Part shown: in pieces, positions 59,601 through 64,000 of the stretch
Position numbering within the stretch: position 1 is the stretch's first letter
How the letters are laid out: each line of letters opens with the position of its first letter
NCBI GenBank assembly: GCA_022494885.1
Contig: JAGVSM010003524.1
Location: 1-64,000, forward strand
Source of the DNA: Micrasema longulum
Lineage: Eukaryota > Arthropoda > Insecta > Trichoptera > Brachycentridae
DNA: 64,000 nucleotides
Reading direction: 5' to 3'
Made by a program: the position numbers and the translations under genes
Notes under the pieces: model-generated
The model's database searches: none
What the model was told of the DNA's origin: nothing
The model's input: the letters and a program-made list of their open reading frames with translations, nothing else

Positions 59601-60620
59601 GTGAAGTTTCTTGAAAATGTATGAAAAACATAATAAAAACGAACTACTTCGCATGACGCCAATCAACCAATGAAAAGATAATTGTAATAGGTTTCCGGTA
59701 TACCGTAAATCGACTGACCAATCGGCAGAACTCATCGAGAAGAAGGGTAAGAAAACTTGAGACGTCACACGTGAAGTAATTTAAAAAATATTAAACCTTT
59801 AAAAATTATAGCGCTGATATTACGCTAAACTAAAATTGAAATAAAAAAAATTGTCTTGGTTCAATAGTCAATTAACAAATAAAAAATGTAAAAAAACCAC
59901 TGAACTTTCTCAGTAATCTATTTATTCGACATCTAATAAATACACATTGAAGCACAACATAGTTTTCTTCTGTCACCTCCAACAGGGTAGAAGCTCCCAT
60001 GCATCAACATTTATAAATTCCTTCATATAAAACAACCGTGTTTAGTAAATAGTGTTTAAATAAGTATAAAAAATGACATTATTGTGTTGTAAATATTATA
60101 TTTATGTCAATCGTTTTCTTTTGTCACCTCCAACTGGGTACGAGCTCTAATGCATCAACATTAATAAATTCCTACATTTAAAATAACCGTGCACAATAAA
60201 TAGTGTGAAAATAAGTATAAATAACTAAAACATTTTATTGTGAATATTATTAGAGTATGAATATGTAGATCTAAATAAAAAAAGTAAAAGTTTTTGATAT
60301 ATTTAAGTATTCGATTATTTTTATTTATGTTATGTTAGTTATTATTTGTATTTGTTTTGTTATGTTTATTTTTATTGTTGTTATTTTAATTGATAACATG
60401 AAGTTGCCATGCATCAATAAGCCAGGTATTTAAGATATTTTTAATAAATTAAATAAACATAAATTCTTGTTAAAAGCTCTGACATAACGAATTTTTCTTC
60501 TTCCTTTCAGCTGGTCACTGTGTTGTAGAAAATGGCGCCCTTGTGATCGCCGAAAGGGTGTTTGTATCTTTGGGGAAACATAATTATTTCGGAGGTGACA
60601 TCGGTTTACAAGAGAAGGGT
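47403..60620 (+). CDS. Secreted gd-like serine protease, 5' part of gene (4 exons, 3' end outside window)
   Basis: Join 47403-47648, 50375-50548, 57777-58047, 60511-60620; all introns are GT/AG with phases 0, 0, 1. The product so far is 267 residues. Residues 1-23 are a signal peptide (hydrophobic core FFLISCVC, likely cut SLA/QD). Residues 24-140 form an N-terminal module with Cys34 and Cys134, NxS/T sites at 35, 45 and 79, and a P-x-L-x-x-I-x-N-x-x-x-I-C end typical of the gastrulation-defective N-domain. Residues 147-175 are a Ser/Thr/Pro linker. Cys176-Gly177 starts the protease domain: LIMSG in the place of IVGG, then WPWHVAVF, CGGSLIS, and TAGHC with catalytic His233. Catalytic Asp and Ser lie in later exons beyond the window. 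Family knowledge: such proteases act extracellularly in zymogen cascades (embryonic patterning or immunity). The role here is inference; another modular or CLIP-less cascade protease is the alternative. Confidence 0.82.
47965..48041 (+). pseudogene. Possible first exon of a THAP-domain protein (P-element-like?)
   Basis: ATG to a strong donor (CG/GTAAGT) encodes a 26-residue start Met-Pro-Ile-Cys-x4-Cys-Thr-Asn followed by a basic loop and a VITVQR end. THAP zinc fingers begin with a Met-Pro...Cys-x2-4-Cys-x-Asn pattern and an intron often follows early. No second exon with the downstream Cys-His pair was found. Being inside a host intron, it may be a remnant of a P-like DNA transposon. The call is tentative. 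Confidence 0.3.
48418..48470 (-). mobile_element. LINE 3' tail fragment (minus)
   Basis: The reverse complement matches the tails at 40228-40335 and 45748-45875 (shared CAACTCAACACAGG and CTCATGGAGTTGG blocks). Confidence 0.45.
48505..48620 (-). repeat. Single arm of the CGAAACCGG repeat family
   Basis: The reverse complement carries TATCCTGACTAAGAT and GTCTCGAAACCGGTTG, homologous to both arms of the inverted element at 10074-10562. The residue after CTGAC is T here rather than G. Confidence 0.5.
49023..49290. mobile_element. M1 MITE, full copy with perfect 35-bp inverted repeats
   Basis: 49023-49057 and 49256-49290 are exact reverse complements (outer end ATTAACAAATTACAACAG). The 268-bp body contains the M1 landmarks TTGGCTGGTTTAAGTGGCCA and a run similar to ATCTGACTGAATT. 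There is no coding capacity, so it is a non-autonomous element. I could not find an unambiguous target duplication. Confidence 0.8.
49330..49560. repeat. Repeat matching 8355-8600
   Basis: Shares TTTTATACATTGT, GACAACGCAGCATA and ATTGTTGCAATGT blocks in the same order and strand with 8355-8600. The linked TTTTATAAACATAAATATAAATACATTTAAC block occurs at 48935-48985 and 7785-7830. The nature of the element is unknown. Confidence 0.55.
50375..50548 (+). CDS. Protease exon 2: second half of N-domain
   Basis: 174 bases, 58 codons, phase 0 at both ends. The acceptor is TTTATGTTGCAG and the donor AAA/GTAAGT. It encodes NFKWLFYYDD at the start and FPNLISAIIN then DICNNG at the end. The Pro-Leu-Ile-Asn-Ile-Cys pattern is what the gd-type N-terminal domain normally ends with; this is a family judgement by eye. 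Confidence 0.75.
50800..50850 (-). repeat. X repeat fragment
   Basis: The reverse complement resembles 770-825 and 40735-40800 (block with GGATTG-like, GGCGCGGCAGGGTAAAATTAG). Part of a small GC-richer family. Confidence 0.35.
50940..51330 (-). repeat. M3 repeat, inverted relative to 4440-4790
   Basis: The reverse complement follows 4440-4790 over about 350 bases: AGTCTACATA, ACAAGACTTGA, ATGCGAAGAAT, ACAAATATG... and CACTGCCAATAA. No coding frame. Probably a non-autonomous transposon or ancient duplication. Confidence 0.6.
51450..52400 (+). mobile_element. LINE (RTE/CR1-type) reverse transcriptase C-terminal remnant, interrupted
   Basis: 51457-51578 reads as the RT region before the conserved LLYG motif (KMQKLSYNRDLRLRTRWRAM); 51999-52395 continues with LLYGVKG, WLCRRMLRISWTDRVSN, a KRKKASYFGHIFRNE stretch, GRRGMGRKRASW, and ANLR near the end. 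This order is typical of the non-LTR RT thumb and tail. It has stops and a frameshift in the middle and is dead. A 416-bp inverted-repeat element splits it. Confidence 0.75.
51579..51994. mobile_element. 416-bp inverted-repeat element inserted in the LINE
   Basis: Ends are 26-bp inverted repeats with one mismatch (51579-51604 and 51969-51994, outer sequence GAGGGCATTGGAAGC). ATGT occurs immediately on both sides (51575-51578, 51995-51998). Dropping the insert and one ATGT makes the LINE frame read ...TYV-LRVLLYGV... as in the family. No coding capacity; superfamily undetermined. Confidence 0.75.
52400..54384. other. Intron sequence without recognised genes or repeats
   Basis: AT-rich. A GC-richer patch at 53360-53580 is open in more than one frame (minus frame FVADLIDLNEIPTEIE...), but no frame shows a family motif or splice support. 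54040-54240 is open for a short Lys/Asn-rich stretch ending in TAG and may be a decayed LINE tail. Confidence 0.4.
54385..54638 (+). mobile_element. SINE-A, complete short form
   Basis: tRNA-like head with A box (TGGTGTAGTGG) and B box (GGGTTCGATTTCC), a body with GATACGCTGCGATTGG and ACCATTAGGTGC, and an A/G-rich tail. ATATTGTT flanks both sides (54385-54392, 54631-54638), a plausible 8-bp target duplication, so the element starts at the tRNA-like head. Confidence 0.75.
55204..55425. repeat. Fold-back element with about 100-bp arms
   Basis: Inner arms 55273-55308 and 55324-55359 are 36-bp reverse complements with one mismatch around a 15-bp loop. Outer parts remain complementary (TTCTGCGTA near 55210 and TACGCAGAA near 55410), so nearly the whole element is a hairpin. 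Its right edge is within 15 bp of the next transposon. Confidence 0.7.
55437..56321. mobile_element. DNA transposon remnant with GTCGTAGCTA ends, carrying a nested LINE
   Basis: Left end GAGGGTCGTAGCTA and right end TTAGCTACGACTC are inverted repeats, followed inward by TCATGAGCGCC versus the complement of GATGAGCCC. Repeated ATCGGTAGA blocks flank the LINE insertion on both sides (55583-55615, 56186-56235). GTAGCTACG-type ends are common in hAT-like elements; that assignment is a guess. Confidence 0.55.
55600..56130 (-). mobile_element. LINE 3' end, minus, nested
   Basis: Same family as 9300-9888: the complement contains CTCGGCATGG near ACCCCGGTGAGG in the 3' UTR, a TAAATTATAAATATAAATA-like tail and, upstream, decayed RT tail codons. 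It lies between the two ATCGGTAGA-bearing arms of the DNA transposon. Confidence 0.55.
56453..56730 (-). mobile_element. SINE-A, complete short form
   Basis: tRNA-like head at 56640-56726 (complement carries GGGTTCGATTCCCG), body with CTGATCATTTTTGTTGC, tail of ATGAT units. AATATCT on both sides (56453-56459, 56724-56730) is a likely target duplication. Confidence 0.75.
57000..57210. mobile_element. M1 MITE fragment
   Basis: CAGATGTATCTCACCCACAT, AAGGTTTCAGG, CAATGACAG and CTGTAAATGCTTAGAC follow the M1 order in the orientation of 1460-1790. A last M1 end-like piece occurs at 57690-57750, just before the exon 3 acceptor. Confidence 0.6.
57226..57623 (-). mobile_element. SINE-A, long form with 5' module
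   Basis: Body and tRNA-like head at 57226-57500 (complement has TACCATTCTTGAGGTC and GGTTCAATTCC), preceded on its own 5' side by a module (57501-57623) containing CTCGATGGCTGTTTTCAGG, TTGGACGAATG and GAATGCAGTTCTGTG. The same module accompanies the copies at 35.0 and 45.4 kb. Confidence 0.7.
57777..58047 (+). CDS. Protease exon 3: linker and start of trypsin-like domain
   Basis: 271 bases, acceptor TTTATTTTAAG, donor ACAG/GTGAGG, ends in phase 1 inside the TA/GHC codon pair, the classic intron position next to the catalytic His. It encodes a WDQYAIS start, a Thr/Ser/Pro linker, ACGL, then LIMSGVEARPGDWPWHVAVF and ICGGSLISKTIVVT. There is no R/IVGG activation site. The surrounding 7-kb intron is repeat-filled, with an M1 remnant ending just before the acceptor. 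Confidence 0.88.
58785..58945 (+). mobile_element. SINE-C, tRNA-derived
   Basis: GGCCTCAGTGGTATGCTC resembles an A box and GGTTCGATTTCC a B box, followed by a non-tRNA body. Only one copy in the window, so SINE status rests on the promoter boxes. Confidence 0.45.
59518..59925 (+). mobile_element. M2 MITE, nearly full copy
   Basis: Ends GATGAGGAAGTTCAG and CTGAACTTTCTCAG are inverted. Inside come GGTAAAAATTAGAGC, GTGAAGTTTCTTGAAAATGT, CCGGTATACCG, GAGACGTCAC and ATAGCGCTGATA, the landmarks shared with the other M2 copies. No coding frame. Confidence 0.7.
59962..60260 (+). repeat. Two-copy direct repeat, period 151 bp
   Basis: 59962-60112 and 60113-60260 share TTTTCTTYTGTCACCTCCAA, ATGCATCAACATT, TAAATTCC and AATAAGTATAAA. 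A further short match (CATGCATCAATAAGCC) is at 60409-60424. Looks like a local tandem duplication. Confidence 0.65.
60511..60620 (+). CDS. Protease exon 4: catalytic His motif
   Basis: 110 bases. The acceptor TTCCTTTCAG is strong. With the G left from exon 3 it completes Ala, giving TAGHCVVENG, then a RVFVSLGKHNY strand. The donor GTGAGT at 60621 fits the consensus and leaves phase 0; GT two bases earlier is a weaker alternative. Nothing in 60621-64000 looks like the next exon (no HPxY strand, no DIAL-type Asp motif), so the gene continues beyond the window. Confidence 0.85.
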
Positions 60621-60780
60621 GTGAGTCATTTATTACTATACTTTTCTAATCAAACCCTCCCTTCTCGATTTTCCTAAACACCTTTCTTCCCCTTTAAGTA
60701 ATGAAAAACACTGAAATAGTGATGAGAATAATAGGATTAAATAATGTAATAAGAAAATTATATTAGTAACTAAATTATGT

Positions 60781-60962
60781 GCCGTGGGGCAGTTGGTTAG
60801 ACGCCCAACTGTGAAACTGGCATCGCGGGTTCGATTCCCGCCAGTTGCAAGAAAAAAAAATCGATTGGTCTAGGTTGTGGTGTATTTTTCATTGCCCTCT
60901 TCAATTTCCCCTCTTTTCCACCCGCTGACAAGAGGCTTAGCGGGTTATTCCCTTTTTTTTTA
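60781..60962 (+). mobile_element. SINE-D with tRNA-His-like head
   Basis: 60781-60849 begins GCCGTGG, has an intact B box (GGTTCGATTCCCG) and T-stem, and places GTG where the anticodon would be. The acceptor stem pairs imperfectly and the anticodon stem fails, so it is not a functional tRNA. A pyrimidine-rich body with TTTTCCACCCGCTGACAAG follows and recurs at 21537-21605. Confidence 0.6.
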
Positions 60963-61049
60963 AATATATATAACCAAGTTACTCAATTACGGTTACACTC
61001 GATTTTTTTGTTATTTTCACAATTATTTATCATAAATATAGATATAATA

Positions 61050-61440
61050 ATAAAATCTTTATTGGGCATTAAGAAATAAAAAACATTTACAAATTAAAAA
61101 TAATATTAATACAATGCGTACTTACATTAAAATATATGTATATATATAATCCCTAAGATTACAATATTGTCTATGTATTTCCATTTTTTTTTTATCTATC
61201 TATGTAGGTAAACCCGTACCAAGATAGATGTAAGTTGTGGATGTATGGTGTGGTAACAGTAGGGTATCACACCCGCAGGCAGCTCAGCAAAAAGCGACAG
61301 CACGGCGATCCACGGTCACTTGCCTAAATATTTTTGTATTCACCCGAATGACCGCGGACCACCCCGCTATCGCCGCTCACTATACCTACTACACGGATAC
61401 TTGTGTACATAATCAAGAAAACATATCGGCATTAAAAAAT
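61050..61440 (-). mobile_element. Probable LINE 3' end (minus)
   Basis: The complement ends with an AATAAAGATTTTATTATTA-like tail at 61050-61075 and carries an upstream GC-richer block (61237-61400) unlike its surroundings. No RT motif is readable, so the call is weak. Confidence 0.3.
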
Positions 61441-61597
61441 TAATTATCAATAAAAAAATTACGTTAATAAATTATACACAATAAAAAACTACATTAACTA
61501 TATCAAATCAAAAACAATTTTTATAACAGTTTGAAACAAAATGTTAAGCCATGTAAAATTTGCGAATGTACATTTTACTGCGTTTATCTTTGATTTC

Positions 61598-61690
61598 CGG
61601 GTTGTGGTCCCGTGGGTAGTGTCACGGATTCACGAATCAGAGGTCCGTAGTTCGAACCTTACTCTACTACCGTCAGGCGTGACGTTTAGA
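61598..61690 (+). mobile_element. SINE-B, tRNA-like head
   Basis: GTGGGTAGTGTCACGGATTC and AGTTCGAACC resemble A and B boxes; homologous to 24770-24845 and 4215-4290. Confidence 0.45.
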
Positions 61691-62507
61691 ATCGAAACCG
61701 AAATGCCGTTTTATTGTCATTACTTATAAAAATACTTTACTCAATAGGGCGAGTCTATGTACTAATATATATGTCAATGCATAAAACACAACGGCACCGT
61801 TTCAAAGTGTAAAAAAAAAGATAAAACAAGATTTTTAAATGTGTTGTTTTCGGACTCAAATTTATTGAAAACGCGATATACTCGTACATATTCATAATCC
61901 AATAAAGAAGCGAACAACATGGAACGGCAGAAAAGAAACATTCTCGATATTATTTTTTCGACCGATCGGGCTTAATCGAAAAAGTCCTGGACATCGCTAG
62001 AATGAAGTAAAACTAATATGTACTAGAGGGAGCGTAGTTACTTTTCTGTTGGGTACAGCGCGTTCGAATAAACCGTATGTTAATTTTTTAGTGCCTGTCG
62101 GTGAACCGAGTAAACAGTTAGTAGGCACACTAGAATATTATTTTATTTGAAAACGTTCCGTCACTAACAAACTAACATAGGGTTATTATGAGGATCGGCG
62201 GTGTTTGGGAATTTTGATGAAAAGGTTTTTAAACATTGTTTTTCTGTTATTCCCTCGCAAATGCTTCCCAATACTGTGAGAAAAAGGTAATTGCACGTTG
62301 GACTGATTTTACCCAAGTAATATCGACATAATCCATATTTCGCTGTCCCGTTTTCTGCACTTCTGCACTTTTCTGGTTTCGTTATTTTTTAAAGACGGAG
62401 TATCAGAATGCAATTTTCTGTGTCGGCGGTGCCTTTCCCGTTTTTCAAAATTATTTGTTTACCGTTCGTCCGAAGACGGTTGATAAAACTGGGCGCTTTT
62501 TAGTTTT

Positions 62508-62690
62508 TTAGATGGTTCTAGCTCCCATCAGAAACAATTGATCAAAAAAACAAAAGAATAGAGACTGGTAAATATCTATAGTTTGTAAAAAAAAACATTG
62601 CTCTAGGGTCATAATCCAGGGAGAAAATATGGAAATACTTTTGGATGAAGAAAAGTCAGACCGCCTCTTGAAAATTCGAACCCGATGCGG
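62508..62690 (+). repeat. M4 repeat, copy 2
   Basis: Matches 43960-44140: TGGTTCTAGCTCCCAT, ATAGTTTGTAAAAAA, CTCTAGGGTCATAATCCAGG and AAAGTCAGAC in the same order. Confidence 0.6.
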
Positions 62691-62784
62691 ATACATATAT
62701 TTATTTATTTTCGTCCACAGAGCTTTTACAATATACGACTACATAGATTATGTATTTTCTTATAATAAAGGTGGTTCTACGCTG

Positions 62785-62938
62785 CAGTATGTTTTTGTTC
62801 CTAGGCCAGACCAGTGAAGCATAGGACTGATCGGCCTGACCTTCATGTAACAAAATTATCAAGATAAGCTGCGGTTGGTTTACCAATACATTGCCCTATC
62901 CACCATTTGGTGCGGAAAGGGAATGATGATGATGTTGG
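62785..62938 (+). mobile_element. SINE-A 3' part
   Basis: CCAGTGAAGCATAGGACTGA, GATAAGCTGCGGTTGG, CACCATTTGGTGCGG then an ATGATGATG tail. Lacks the tRNA-like head. Confidence 0.7.
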
Positions 62939-62984
62939 TTTTTTAGGTCTATGGTTTTTTACCAATGAGAAACTTCATAAAAAT

Positions 62985-63246
62985 ACAATAAATGTTTTGT
63001 TGCCCGCTGTAAAAATTGGAACATTAAATTGAACGACTAAGTTTCCTGAAAATGTACGAAAAAAATAATAAAAAACATTTTAATACAAACAAACTACTTT
63101 TCACGAGTTATTTCAGAAATATAAAACTTTAAAAATCGTAGCGCTGATAATGCGATATATAAAAATTAAAAAATCATTATTTTGACTTAGTTTAAAAGTT
63201 TTTTAACAAATAAGAAATATATACAAAACCACTGAACTTCCCCATT
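62985..63246 (+). mobile_element. M2 MITE, truncated
   Basis: GTAAAAATTGGAAC, TTTCCTGAAAATGTACG, TAGCGCTGATAATGCG and the right end CCACTGAACTTCCCCATTA. Confidence 0.65.
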
Positions 63247-63399
63247 ATGGATTGATAATAAAACCAATGAGAGTGAAGGAGCGAAATGTCGACTATCAAC
63301 GTAATTTGTATAGAGTAGAGATAAAAATAATCGAATGAATTTAATAATCGAATGATTAGTATTTAACAAATGAAATAATTAAATGATGATTTAATAATG

Positions 63400-63967
63400 T
63401 AATTGCTCAAAAAATATTTAATGGTTTATTGCCAAATATAAAAGACTCAAAATGTATAACAAATTTTAAAATAAAAATAACTGCACATATAAATAGTGTA
63501 GCTAGAGATTTTTTTGAAAAATATATGTAGATCAATAAACGTAGTACTTTATATAATTGGTACACATATTATTTTGATTTATTTCATTGATTTATATTTG
63601 TTTTTTGATTTTATACTACACTATATTATTTATGTTTAAGTAACATGTATTCTTGGCACATAAATAGGTATATTTTATATTTGTATAATAACGATTTTTA
63701 ATTTCTTACATTTGATTAGCTAGGCATTTATAATAAGGTAGTTTGAGTTTTTTTGTTTTTGTTATATTAGTATAGAACTACTTATGCTTTAAAAGATAAA
63801 AAATCTCCATCTTAGAACAGGCTGAGCCATGTTAGATGGAGACTATCCTAAACAGAGAACTCTCCGTTTTCATGTTCTATTCAGTAGTTTTATATAGATG
63901 GGAATCTATGTTACTAAATATGTATACCTGCTTATTTTATGCAATAAATTTATAAAATAAATAAATC
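63400..63967 (+). mobile_element. LINE RT C-terminal tail and 3' UTR
   Basis: 63400-63530 reads KIFNGLLPNIKDSK and then FKIKITAHINSVARDFF to a TAG, the pattern of the last residues of many non-LTR RTs (N-x-LP, FK). The 3' UTR ends at an AATAAATTTATAAAATAAATAAAT tail-like region near 63967. Confidence 0.5.
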
Positions 63968-64000
63968 ATTCATTTCCGAAATGTAGGTCGCTCAAAAACT

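Larger units (their letters stand above)
58048..60510 (+). other. Intron 3 of the protease gene
   Basis: 2.5 kb. Contains SINE-C, a nearly complete M2 MITE and a direct duplication next to the exon 4 acceptor. 58048-58784 and 58946-59517 show nothing recognisable apart from a small (TATA/CATA) simple repeat near 58725-58755. Confidence 0.7.
60621..64000 (+). other. Open intron 4 of the protease gene
   Basis: No further protease exon found. Holds SINE-D, a LINE tail, SINE-B, M4, SINE-A, M2 and a LINE 3' end. 61700-62500 has no recognised content. Confidence 0.5.

Noticed and set aside
60781..60849. Functional tRNA-His
   Set aside because: Acceptor and anticodon stems mispaired; followed by a SINE body.
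1..64000. CRISPR, bacterial operon, or viral integration
   Set aside because: No spaced identical repeats, no ribosome binding sites, and no capsid or viral polymerase motifs; all polymerase motifs fit non-LTR elements.

Overview
This is an AT-rich stretch of eukaryotic, almost certainly insect, nuclear DNA. The evidence is one intron-rich host gene for an arthropod-type secreted serine protease, remnants of several non-LTR retrotransposon lineages with TAAATAAATA-like tails, tRNA-derived SINEs, a mariner fossil and many short inverted-repeat elements. There are no bacterial operons, ribosome binding sites, CRISPR arrays or convincing functional tRNA genes. I cannot name the order; a hemipteran or another insect with a large, repeat-rich genome would fit.

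The one well-supported host gene begins at about 47.4 kb on the plus strand and runs off the right end. Four exons (47403-47648, 50375-50548, 57777-58047, 60511-60620) join in frame at GT/AG sites. They encode 267 residues: a signal peptide, an N-terminal region resembling the gastrulation-defective (gd) type domain, a Thr/Ser/Pro-rich linker, and the start of a chymotrypsin-fold domain up to the catalytic His in a TAGHC motif. The exons with the catalytic Asp and Ser are not in the window. A TATA box lies 78 bases upstream of the chosen ATG, close to the right end of a pogo-like transposon.

From 1 to about 46 kb I see no convincing host gene. This part is layered transposon debris: at least fifteen reverse-transcriptase or 3' UTR fragments of LINEs, a dense array of minus-strand LINE tails (12.2-14.8 kb), two opposed copies of an RTE-like element (20.9-21.5 and 22.7-23.7 kb), a mariner fossil (19.3 kb), SINEs on both strands, and several miniature inverted-repeat (MITE) families labelled here M1, M2, M3 and M4. 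A 513-bp palindrome directly abuts a 108-bp palindrome at 15.4-16.0 kb. A patch at 37.4-37.8 kb with three E2F-like motifs could be a promoter of something not otherwise visible.

The introns of the protease gene (2.7, 7.2 and 2.5 kb, plus an open last one) are filled with the same families. The most informative structures are insertions inside other elements with identifiable duplicated targets. One is a 524-bp element in one RTE copy whose sister copy still has the empty site. The other is a 416-bp inverted-repeat element in a LINE whose reading frame closes again when the insert and one target copy are ignored. Many family assignments rest on reading short motifs by eye without database comparison and are scored accordingly.
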